Source: Icerya purchasi
Taxonomy: Eukaryota > Arthropoda > Insecta > Hemiptera > Monophlebidae
Length of the DNA stretch: 64,000 nucleotides
Direction of reading: 5' to 3'
NCBI GenBank assembly: GCA_039619475.1
Contig: CM077115.1
Coordinates: 63,804,864-63,868,863 of the forward strand
The notes below the pieces were generated by a model. The model searched no databases. It was not told the DNA's origin and saw only the letters and a program-made list of their open reading frames with translations. Below, piece by piece: positions 11,331 through 22,299 of the stretch. Within the stretch, counting starts at the first letter, position 1; each line of letters starts with the position of its first letter. The position numbers and the translations under genes are program-made.

Positions 11331-12260
11331 TTAAAATGTTGAAAGATTCCTTTTAGTTAACCGGGTATCGTCGATTCTCTGCATATGCGCATAAAATGCC
11401 AACCTTCTTATCCTCATCACGTCCGATAGTTTTTCTACTTTCTTATATATTTCCTCATTTGACCTGTTCCTGAATGTTTTCCCTATTTGTTGAGGGCCAA
11501 GAATTTTTCTTATCAACTTCCTTTCCTTTTTTTTCCCAATATTTCAATCTTTCCCATATTATTTAGCTCTTTGCCAAGTCATCTGCAAAAACTAAACAAT
11601 TAATGGTTAGATTTTTCTTTTTGTATCCCTGGCGTATCTGTTTACTTATATTTTCTGTTTCCAGTAATTATTCCCACTATCTTATAATCTTCTCTAAAAC
11701 ACAGTTAAACAGGATTGGAGAAAGTCCATCTCCTTGACGTACACCCGTTTTTATTTCAAAAGCTTCGGAAATTTGTCCCCCATAAATTTTATCTTAGCTT
11801 TAGTGCCTAATAGTGTTTGTTGTATTAATTTTGTTGATTTATTATCTATACCAAATTCTTTTAATATTTCCATTAAAATTTCCTGATCGACAGTGTCATA
11901 CGCTTTCTTGAAGTCTACAAATACTATAAAATATTACGGTTTGTTTCTTATCGTCCTATCCCTCATTATTAATGCTTAATTTAAAGTATTTGTTCTGCGC
12001 ACGATCGATTTTTTCTGAAGTCAACTACGTCCTCCTAGTTCCATTTCTATTTTATTTTCTAGTCGATTTAATAGCACCCTTGCAAGGATTTTATACTACT
12101 GATAATACAGATATTCCTCCATAACTGTTAACCTCTGACTTATCATTTTTCTTATAGAGCGCGTGTATTAACGTACATTTCCATTTCTGTGGTGACTTCT
12201 CTGTTCTCCATCGTAACGATTTTGAGTAACATCGAGTAACATTTTTTGCAAAGTAGAGTG
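11331..12260 (-). pseudogene. RTE-type LINE reverse transcriptase relic
   Basis: On the minus strand the order is: a decayed palm region with FVDFKKAYDTVDQEIL (about 11860-11930), then [20 protein letters not shown] (about 11690-11750), then LTINCLVFADDLA around 11580-11610 carrying the FADD catalytic box. The C-terminal tail, including EEIYKKVEKLSDVMRIRRLAF, lies at 11331-11516. These blocks in this order are typical of RTE/BovB-like or CR1-like insect LINEs. Several in-frame stops and frameshifts show it is inactive. It does not join the RTE 5' piece at 63-64 kb. Confidence 0.75.
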
Positions 12261-12469
12261 CTACATCTCTGCTACTAAAACCATTTCCTACCGTATCTCA
12301 TTAAAAAAAAAAAGAATTTCTTTTCAGATAGCATCTATTCTACAAGGCGCTGCGTGTTACCAAGGTCGCGCTTGTACAGCTGATATTATGATTTGAAAGT
12401 TTTAGTGATAATGTTTCTCACCAACGAGCAATCTTAGGATAAAGGTAATATTGTTTTTGGATGGGCGGG

Positions 12470-12560
12470 CAATCTCTTTTCTTTTTTTATATAAATTTCA
12501 TTGCCTCTCCGTGTTCTGTCTTTAACTGACTGGGCTGTTACAGAACATAAAGAGCTGTGT
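12470..12560 (-). mobile_element. Severely truncated LINE 3' tail
   Basis: On the minus strand, TTCTGTAACAGCCCAGTCAG leads into an A-rich end. It parallels the 3' UTRs at 39.4 kb (TGCTGTAATAGCCTCAGTAG) and at 44.74 kb. It is a 3'-end-only insertion with no coding sequence. Confidence 0.5.
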
Positions 12561-13642
12561 GAAAGCGGTGGGCAAACTTATCTCGCGTAATGTTGTAAAT
12601 ATTTACTTCTCATCACACCGTAAAAAAGAAGAGAGGAAAAAGGCATTCGTCATCACTTGGAAGTTTTCTTTGCAGATAGCAAAAAAAACAAAAAAAAACA
12701 GAACAATATAGAACGACCTTTCTTTTTAATGGGCACGACCAGCAAATTATGTTTACTCACAATTTTTGCCTTTCGAAAAGTACCGTATGTGTTTTAGAGA
12801 GTAAGAATTCGAATGAAGGCAAGAAAAAATATGCCGAATAAAGAAAGTAAAAAATAAGCAAACAAAAAAAGAGATACAAATTTGTACGTATTATTACAAA
12901 AATTTTGTATGTAGAAGACAATTTTTTTTTTTTTTTTTTCAGGCGCGATAACAAAGATTTTGTATCTCTGGAAGACTATAATAATTCGTTTCGTAGAAAT
13001 AATTAAAATATACACGGTCGAAAACAGAAAAATACTGTTTACTAAAGCGGGAAAAGATGGCAAATAGTTTCATCTAATGAGGTCGAGGGATATTAAAACG
13101 AAAAACCATCTGTGTTTATGTAAAATAAAAACTGAAAAAAACTAGAACGCTTCAGTGCTAAACGCGTAAAGGAAAGTGTTCATTTACCTGAACTGTTTTA
13201 GGCTAAATGTTGATTAAATGGAATATATCAATTTTTCGCGGTCTCTGGACCTATCAACCACATCACTACATATCACAATGAGTCAGGTTACCTTCGATAG
13301 AAAAATCTAGTTCCTTTTGGGTAATTTGAATTCCCTGGCGTCCAGTAGCCAAAATATTGCGACCGTTTTTAATTTTTTTCAAAAACTTACTTGTTAAACT
13401 TGGAAAAAAAAATAAAACATAACTATTAAGCAAATAACTTTAACTAAGCCTTGCGTGAGCATTGTAAGCAAATAATAACAATAAAATATAAAAAATAATA
13501 AAAACAATAAAACGAAATGAAAAAGTAAAATTACGATTTCGTTAACTTTAAAATCATCGTAATAGCGGACCCTAATGGTAAAATCACAGCACGTGTAGTA
13601 GTCAACGATTCCATGCAAAAGGTCAAAAATTATTCGTTTTGG
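12561..13642. other. AT-rich, no gene recognised
   Basis: Several A- and T-runs (for example near 12921-12939) and low-complexity frames rich in Phe, Leu, Tyr and Ile on the minus strand. Nothing is assignable. Confidence 0.4.
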
Positions 13643-13650
13643 GTCCCAAT

Positions 13651-14419
13651 CTGCAGTGAACTAACGGGGGGCGGAAGGAGCGGCCCGCCCCGGGCATCTG
13701 GTCCTGGGGGCCACTAAACGCCTCCATGTTTCCTTGATCAAATCCTAAACAAAGCTTTAAAAATATGCTTAGTACCTATCTAAGAGGTGGTTTGGAGTTG
13801 GGAGGTCCCATACAAATATCATCCCGTACAGATAAAGGACGAATAAATAAATACAGCTTGTACCGGTAATTTACAATTTTTAAAATAAAATTACTACTAC
13901 TGCTAATCTTTCTAATGTCTATACAGTTTTCGTTCCAGTTTCACTTATGTATTGCACTTCGTATCCTTTTTCTGTCCTCGGCCCTTTGCTGAAAGTTATC
14001 TTATCATTATAGATAATATAGATAGTAATGTCCGTGCTTTCAATTGAAAGAAAGGTTTCAAAAGAAATTTATTTCACTGCAGTTATTGAGGAGTTCAGTA
14101 AAATGAAGGCGCGAAACATAATATGCTATAATAGCTACATACCGAAAATAAAAACTACCTATTACTTTATTTTTACTAATTGTTTTCTTTTTGCCGATCA
14201 ATTCGTATTTTATTTTCCTCATCCATATCCATATTCTATGCATGTTTATTTAAGTCGAATTTAAATTTCACTTGCAAGATATTAACTAAATAAACATAAA
14301 CACTTATACATACAAATGTGAACTGAATAAAATGATTGTAAAATTACATCAACTTCTTAAACTGGGGGTCTCATTCAGCTTTGCCGCCCTGGGCCTCTGA
14401 TGGGCTTAGTCCGCCTCTG
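13651..14419. mobile_element. Non-autonomous hAT-like element with 8-bp TSD
   Basis: The octamer GTCCCAAT occurs directly on both sides (13643-13650 and 14420-14427). The ends are imperfect inverted repeats: the left starts CTGCAGTGAACTAACGGG, and the right, read inward, starts CAGAGGCGGACTAAGCC. Both tips are followed by G/C-rich, GGGC-like sequence inside an otherwise AT-rich body. An 8-bp duplication with CAG(T/A)G-type tips fits the hAT superfamily. The roughly 770-bp body has no transposase; the small frame at 14028-14264 has no recognisable domain. The target before insertion would have contained a single GTCCCAAT. Confidence 0.8.
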
Positions 14420-14427
14420 GTCCCAAT

Positions 14428-15300
14428 GCTCCTTGCCGGCTGAGTTAAAAAAGATTCAAGAAATTACGAAAAATTTACAAATTCCGCTCCACTTTAAAGA
14501 GTTTTACGTAGCTACCTGCAATGTTTAGTAATTACTTCCGGACACACAATGCGGTTTACGTGAATGGTACTAGGTAGTTACTGAATAAGAGTGAATTATT
14601 TAATTCGGTTGCATTAAAATGTGACTATTTCCGGTGTATAGCAAGAGTGAGTCCAGACACTACTAACAATTAGACATTTTTTTTATTTATCAAAGAAGTG
14701 CTTAATATTCTTATAATTTTCTTTCGAATAGTACAATTTCACGGGAATAATGAAAAATTATAAACATAAATAGCAAATATTTAGATCTAATGTATAAATA
14801 AATATTTTAGGAACATTTCCGGGAATATTCCATCTTCAGCTAGAAAAAAGAAAATAAAAGCATCTTTGTAAAAATAAATATATAAACATATATAGTATAC
14901 ATATATAGTCTGAATTTAAAGAAACACTTAACTACCTCCTAACTTCAGTTTAAAAAAAAACTAAAGAAACATAACCGTACACATATGTACTGTCATCATC
15001 TAAAAAAGGTCTAAAATCATTGATGCTTCTTTAATTATTGTTGTTTATGTTTATAATTTGCCAATACTTTTATTAACCGATTAATAAACAGGATGTATAA
15101 CGATTAAAATTTTGTAAATTCTAAACTGATCATACCTGAGCATACGTTCATCAGCTTGATCTAATTATTATTGTATTTATATGGAACAGTATTGATGTAT
15201 AAAAAGTAGGGTCATTGCGCAAATAAGGACAAATTTGGAATAACAGTTCGTGATGGAATTACAAGGTCATCCCTAAAAGAGAAATCATACATACAACGTC
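14428..15300. other. AT-rich, no gene recognised
   Basis: Long A/T-rich sequence with small ATAT clusters near 14878-14906. No open frame of interest and no repeat structure that I could define. Confidence 0.4.
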
Positions 15301-16204
15301 ATAATATAATAATGACAAAAAATAAATTTCAACACTTTTTTATCAATTATATATATAATTTTTAAATCCCCGACGCGTTTCGAAGCAAACACTTCATGTT
15401 CACGGGAGTAATTATAATATAAATAATGAAGAACGATAACTACATTTAAAAATAACAGAAAAAGGTCGATATTAAAGTCGATATTGAATAAATACAATAT
15501 GTATAAAATTTAAAAGTGAAAAATATAAAAATATAAATGACTAAAAAATTTTAACAGTGAAAATGACAACGATTTAAATGAAAAATGAAGATTTAAAAAT
15601 TTTAAAAAATTTTTAAGATTTCAAAAATAAATAAGTTACACATATGAAAAATTATTATATAAATGGTCGTTGTATAGTAATAATGTGTACATAGGGAAGT
15701 GAACTGTTAAAATTTATTTATAGGTTAAATAATGGGTTATCTGTATTGGAAAAGTTGTGGTTTCTGCAGTTATTTTTGAATTTATTAATATAATAATTTT
15801 CTGTAAAATTTAGCATATTATGGTTATTTATTTGAAATAGATTTAAAAATTTTAAAATATATAAATAACCATAATATGCTAAATTTTGCAGCTGCCCCCC
15901 CCCTGGAACCTTGAAACTTTTTAATCAACTGGCCATAATGAGCATTCATAAGCGCGTAATCATGAATAATTTGCCAGAAACCCACGAAAATTATGTTTCA
16001 ATTAGGATTTTATTCTTGTTTAATAAAATATTAAGCCTTTACAACTTATAAATTTTATTTTTTCTATAACTCATATCCTTTTTCTATCATCTTGCCCCCC
16101 CCCCGGCCCATCGGCTGGCGACACCCTTGCGTCGGGGATTTAAAAATTATATATATAATTGTTAAAAAAGTGTTAAAATTTATTTTTTGTCATTATTATA
16201 TTAT
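15301..16204. mobile_element. Penelope-like element ends in inverted orientation
   Basis: 15301-15376 and 16129-16204 are 76-bp inverted copies with two mismatches. The left copy continues into GACGCGTTTCGAAGC and TTCATGTTCACGGGAG, the same block that forms the perfect palindrome at 32864-33070. Inverted or partly paired terminal repeats carrying GAAACGCGTC with a short hairpin are typical of Penelope-like retroelements, whose ends hold hammerhead-type ribozymes. The about 750-bp interior has no RT or GIY-YIG domain. Inside it is a second inverted repeat (about 15807-15833 against 15862-15888). Two C-runs (about 15893-15902 and 16094-16104) may mark a further small insertion that replaced the missing part of the right copy. 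Confidence 0.6.
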
Positions 16205-16209
16205 TAACA

Positions 16210-16386
16210 ATGTGTGTAAACAATAAATACAGTTATAATAAATATCACGTTAGAACACAAGCCATATATCTAGGCTTAAAGATATATAACTCACTACCGG
16301 AACCCTTAAAATATAGTCTAAGAAATTACAAACATAAGCGCCAAATAATATGTGATTACTTGACAAATAATAGCATACAGGTATGA
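16210..16386 (+). pseudogene. C-terminal tail of a non-LTR reverse transcriptase
   Basis: A 58-codon frame reads MCVNNKYSYNKYHVRTQ, then AIYLGLKIYNSLPEPLKYS, and ends in NSIQV. The pattern 'TR...(I/L)Y.GLK.YN.LP..LK' followed by a basic helix is the standard C-terminal end of CR1/L2/Jockey-type RT proteins. It begins immediately after the right arm of the Penelope-like repeat, so the upstream RT was lost or replaced by that insertion. The start codon is probably accidental. Confidence 0.65.
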
Positions 16387-18357
16387 TATGTATGAAAGAA
16401 AACTCCATTGCTCTTCTTTGGCTCCCATTGCAAAGTTACCTTAAAAATTTAGGCAAAATGGTACAAAATGGAATGTAATAAAAATTACAATAAACAGAAA
16501 CTGGGTTAATTATACCATTTATGTAATCAAAAACCTTTCACAAACTAGAGGAAAAAATTAAAACCCAACAGTAAGCAGATGTTTAAATATTACATAGATA
16601 CATTTTTATTTAATTATCATGTAACGTAACACTAATTTATTTTAAATCATTTTAAGATATTATACTATTAATCTCAGTCCATAACGTCTAGCTTAATAGT
16701 CTAAGATACAATTATTAATATGTTAAAACCATAAACTTATTTTACAACATGATACTACTACCTAGTGAACTTTATCTCACTTATTTAATATTAACGATAG
16801 ATTTAACTTTACCTATAGCTTTATTATGTAGCTTTATACATAAGCCTTCGTCAATATATACTGTAACGGAGTTTCTATGTAGAGTCCAAGGGATAGGGGA
16901 ATAAGTGTTTTTAGATTAGATATCAATATACATTTTTACATTAAAAAATCATATAGGTAATTATATCCGTATCTAATTAATTATTAAAAAAACACTGTAA
17001 ACATGGGCTAAATGAAACATTAACATAAAATAAATCTCTGGGCTAATAATACAAAAACTTATTAATTTTGCATAACACATATTTAGCACATGTAATTTTA
17101 ATTATATTACCGTTACTCGCGCAACCATGCGCATAAACGGCATACACCTAATAAATTGTAATAATTTTGTAAATTTTAGAAATTGTAAATAAGTTGTAAA
17201 ATTGTACAATCCATATGTTAGGATACAGATAACAATAATTTATATTTACGTAATACTAAATTCAAAGTATGTTTTCATGTACAAACAACAAATGCGATCG
17301 TGCACATTAATCGAACCTCTATATTATTAAAAAAAAAACTCTAAAGAACGTATCACCAAATAAGCTCGTTAAATCAGAATGAAAAAAACCAACCGAATGA
17401 CAGGAGTGTGTTAGAACTAAATTCAATTTATTCATGTTACGTTTTAAATGACGCGACGTAGTGATTTTATTATTTGTTGAATACGACCGATTAGCAATAT
17501 TTTTTTTGGCAAGGGGATAATGCATTTGACGAAATATTAATATTAATCATCTTCATCGGTCCCTTACAGCTGGCAGAGCTCTTAAACGCACTCGAAAAAG
17601 TCTATTTGTTTATATATCGAAGTCATCATTTCAAAGGAATATCGCGGAATATTGTAAAACAACAGGTCTCTTCTTTATTTCCAACAGCAGAATATAGAGT
17701 AGTTTTTTTCCGTTTCTGTTCAATTACTTCTACTTTGCATTTCTGCTCATCTTCTAATGTTTATGTAGCTCTTTAATTAATTCTTTTTTTTTTTTTATTT
17801 GTAAAGCGCGCGTGTACAAACTTATGCGCTAAAATTAGGAACTATATTATTTTACGGATACATAAGTTACATTATTATATATATGTATATACACCTATAT
17901 TAAATTATACACATGTCGCATATTCTGTAAAATCTGTATACCACTTGTTGGCTACGATCGTCTTTATCTGCTAGCGCTTCTGCAAGGTCATGATGTGCTC
18001 TTTGATTGTTATCAGATACTTTAAACTTTGAATCATCGTCTTCCTAAAACAACACTGTTTCTAAGAAGAGAAGAAAAATAATGTGTATGAATAGTTTGAT
18101 CGCATTTATAATAGTCACTTTTCGAGTAACTTGCGTCGTTTTTCTGTTTTTTCAGGGAAAAAAACAATGATAGTAATAATGGTTGACAAATCTTTTTTCA
18201 TCTTATTGCTGTTGACCTATGTTTTCGATTTATGTATCAAGTATATCGATGAATAGTTAAAACAGAATTTTAGACTCGGGCAATACCTTCTTAAAAATTT
18301 TATATTAAAAGAAATTCTTACAAAAAGAAGTAGTTATAAAGATTAAAGAATTATTAT
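16387..18357. other. AT-rich, no gene recognised
   Basis: Sparse short frames and a T-run near 17786-17799. The minus-strand frame at 17319-17525 is Asn/Lys-rich low complexity. Nothing supports a gene or a defined repeat. Confidence 0.4.
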
Positions 18358-19800
18358 GATTTTTTTTTTTTTTGGAAGGGGTACGTTAGCAAAGAACTAC
18401 CATCCAAAAATAATATAGAAGGAGAAGAATCAGTTAGAGATTATGTTAGAAATTGATGGTATAAATACGCTGAGAGTGATGTAAAGAATAGAAAAAAATA
18501 AGATGTATCAAGCACAACAAGAAGCTGGAAGTACGAGTGATAACAGGTAGGAATACAGAATAAAAGTTTGGTGTACAGGGATAGACATCAAAAAATACAT
18601 GATGAGAATCGCAGAAAGCTTCATCATGCGGATGAAGAAGACAATTTGGAGAAGGTGTTGAGCAAAGATGAAAACGAAAGGAAGTTAACAGAAAATGATC
18701 GAATCGCAAACGAATAATGGAGGAGACAACAAAGCGGCGGACCTACGGAAAGTCGTAAAAATAGGAATAAAATGGAAAACTAGGTTGAACAGAGAGGTTG
18801 AAGGAGAGAGTGCTAGAAAATAATCGAGCGAAGATATCCGAAGAAAGTCTGGAGCGAATGATAGAAATTTTAGTAAAAAAGAGACAGGTAGATACAGCAG
18901 AGCGAGCCAGAGAATTCGCCATTTTGTTACGCTTTATGTCCGAACGACCAGAGAGACCGGAAGGAAATCGATATGTATAAAATGAAGCGGAAAAAGATTA
19001 TGGATAAGAAGGCGAATACGAAAAATAAAAAAATCGCAAGCGTGATTAGAAAGGGAAGAACAAATAGCCAGTATTCGTGGAATCGGAAAACGATCAAATA
19101 ATTGGAAGGGAAGCGATGAATGCAGATGTAAATTAAAAAGCGATGGATAGTCAAAACTTTGACGGTAATCGTAGTATAAAAGAAAGGAAGACAAAAAAAT
19201 CCGGAAAAGTTAATATCAGCGAAGTCGAAAAAGTCTCCGACTGTATTACTGAAAACCATCGGTAAAAACGGGCTTGTGAGTGCGAAATAAAGAATTATTT
19301 ATTCCTGTCTAGCTGTATATTTTGGAAAAAAGGAATTTGTAGAGATAGATAAAATAAATTATGGAAATGAGAAAAATCGGTAAAGTTGACAAAAAAATAG
19401 AGCAGGTTACCAGTATAGATAATGCTTGCGGAGAAAGAGTTAAGATGCAAAGAGGTACGAGCTAGGATAGGAATTTTTCTGGAAGTAAAAGGCCAGTATG
19501 TAAAATAGGGAGGTGAGAAAGGGTTAAACTGAATAAATTCAGGGAAAGACACAAAAGTCGAAAATCTAAACATGATCTACGAATGGACAAGAGAGGCTTG
19601 TTTCACTCATCAAGAACACTGCTGGAATTGAGCGAGACTTAAGCGCGCCAAGACAGAGTCGAGGACATGAATTCTGTATCCTGTCCGGTTCGGAAAGAAG
19701 TGATGTCTAAAGATGGAATGTCAAAGGTGTAGTAATCAAATTTAGAGCAGATTATGGCATTTATACGAGGAAATAAGGGTAAACGGAGCGCCCCGCCGAG
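18358..19800 (-). pseudogene. LINE-A copy 2, decayed
   Basis: On the minus strand, the linker FTSRKIPILARTSLHLNSFS (about 19295-19573) matches SPRKTPIL of copy 1 and TGKIPIL of copy 4. Near the 3' end, SPNCLLHPHDEAFCDSHHVF (about 18560-18650) matches the Cys/His-containing end of the other copies. Upstream to about 19800, decayed text such as RIHVLDSVLARLSLAQFQ corresponds to the segment just before the linker. A poly(A) tail is seen as Ts at 18361-18373. The 3' UTR ends ...GCTAACGTACCCCTTCC(A)n, slightly different from copy 1. The plus-strand frame at 18798-18980 is an antisense shadow. Confidence 0.65.
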
Positions 19801-22289
19801 TGCTATAATGGGCTTTCGACGGGTTTAGTCTTTCAAGAGTGCAGAAGGAAAGAAAATTAATATGATCGAGGAAAGAATAACGAAATGGTTCAGGAACACA
19901 CCGAGATAGCAGCAGCAAGAAATAAAATAAAAATATTTATCTTTATTTTTTTTTTATTTGATTTAATTTTTTTGATACTTCTCGAACTACGCAAATACAC
20001 ATACTACGTCGATTATTCAAAAAAGGACAAATCATTCGAGGAACTGATGAAAAGAAAACAAAAACATTATTAGCGTATTTTGGAATGTTAGAAAAGGAAA
20101 AAATTAGAAAACGAGAGAAACAATCTGAATACTAAGTTGAATTCGAACTAGAAAAAGAAGAAAACGATAATAACTGTAACAAAAAAGGAACAAATGTAAA
20201 AACCGCGACAATGCCGAATTAACTCTAAAATAAAAACATAGCCGACCGTGCTCGTAAATAAAAAATAAATATGAGCATGCCCGTTATGTTTTATGAAGTT
20301 ATTAAAAATGTTTTATGTGCAGAAATTGCTTAAAAAGGTACATTAATCAAACCATTTGGTAACTACATAAGATCATGGCTAACATTTACTTTAACTAATG
20401 TTCGTGCAAGGTATATGTGAATATACAAAATTTCTTCATTCTTCGTAAACGCAGTACAAATAAACAGACCGGAATCCGAATTTACTCAATATTTAACAAT
20501 CCCGCTGTTCACTAGCCAGTCAATGAAAGCAATGGGACACGCAAGTAACCACCGCTGGCTTCTCATTATTACTAAATCATCATTCTTTCATTTATTTTGA
20601 AACAATCGATTTATATTTTACGAATTTTGCTTTCCATAATAACAAAAGAATTTCTCACAGATAGCCTTCCTTAGGGACGACAGTCGCTTCTGAAACATAT
20701 GATCATCGGATGACGGAAAAACTATCGCATAAATAAAATGCATCTGCAACTTTCCATACTCGAAGCCGAGAGAACGTTTTATAAACATATGTGTCCTACG
20801 AGTTCGTTAAACATAGTATTACTTTTATTCTTTGTGCATCATTAGTACGCCTATTAGTATTATTATTTAGATTTAATTTTCAGATCTTAACTATACAACA
20901 TACTTTATAATATTTCGGATTATTCTTCAATGATGTTTACCTAATGAATTTCGAAAGAGAAAAATTTACATATATAAGACGAACAGAGCAAATTTGAATT
21001 ATTTATTAGTTCATGTATGTGTGTGTGTGTGTGTTTGTATTTCAAAAGGCAAATTTTAAAATTCAGTAACCTCTTCGCGAAAGCCGAAACAAGAAGAAGC
21101 CGGTAAATGCGACTAACGGAGTAATTAGGGGGACGCGGGTGTCGTTAATCGGTCGTTCATATCATTCGATAATTAAATAAATATAGAATAATAATTATTG
21201 TCGGGCGAGCAAGAGGGATGGTAATTAGGTAATTAATTATACATGCGCAGATGCGTGTGTTTGTGTTTGTTTTATATGTTAATGAGCAATTAACCTTGTC
21301 GTTTGGTGGTTGCAGTGTACCACTGCCGCCGCAAGTGTTGGTTGGATGATGATACAGTTTAGGTTAATAAAAGCAAAATTTTTCACTTATAAACGAACGT
21401 CGGAAAAAAACAAACTAAACAATAGATAAAAGAACACGGCACGCGCGCATCTAACCGTAGGCTAAATTAAATAATAATTAACGATGCGAACTAATTTTTA
21501 AAAATCCACCCATCCCCGCGCATTTCTTCTCTCCGCCGATCAGTGTATGAACAAAAATTTACATTTTCGATTTTCGTTCTTTCTTTTCTCGTTTATTGTA
21601 CAGTTTATTCTCCACCGCCGTTTCGCTGGTTCATTAAAACGGATTAAACCTTAAAAAAGAATAATTAATATCAAATGAATAAGAAAATAACTAAAAGTAG
21701 TGCCTCATAGAACAACATAATGTCTCCAGTATACTTGTATAGGAAAGATTAAAGCGAAAAACAAAAATGAAAAAGAAATAAAACGGAAACAAAAAGAAAC
21801 GAAGAAAAACAACTCTAAATATATCGTCTCTTGAGTTTTAAAATTTTCTAGTATACCGCAACAGTTCAGTATTTATATTTTCCAGTCACTTTTTTTTCAT
21901 TTTTCTAGAAAAAAATGATTGCATGTAGAAAGAAGTGTCTGTAAATTGCAAAATTATTTTTAACAATTCACAATTGTTTAAAAATCCGGAAAAAATTTTA
22001 CAATTATAAAAAAAATTTTTTCATCCATATTACTACGTCTAAAGGACATTTTCAAAGAAAAATGAAAGGAAAGTCGAATGAGTGTAGTAAGCAGCTTACG
22101 AGAATACTGCTGTGACTGTCGTTCTGCGAATTTCTTTTTTTATTAGAAAACACATTTGATGTGTCAGAAAGAGAAGGGCACTTTTTTTAATGTCTGTTTA
22201 TTTTACATACTAAATGAGCATATGTTTACTCAGTTAATAAATCAAAACAACGCAATAGTCAATATGTCGAAAAAAGTAATAACGAAGTT
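19801..22289. other. AT-rich, no gene recognised; short (TG)n at 21017-21034
   Basis: Contains a (TG)n microsatellite at about 21017-21034 and a slightly GC-richer patch at 21065-21350. I saw no coding frame with domain content on either strand. Confidence 0.4.
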
Positions 22290-22299
22290 AGTAAAATGA

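Noticed and set aside
18798..18980. 60-residue Glu/Arg-rich frame on the plus strand
   Set aside because: It overlaps LINE-A copy 2 in antisense and is the purine-rich complement of a pyrimidine-rich coding strand.
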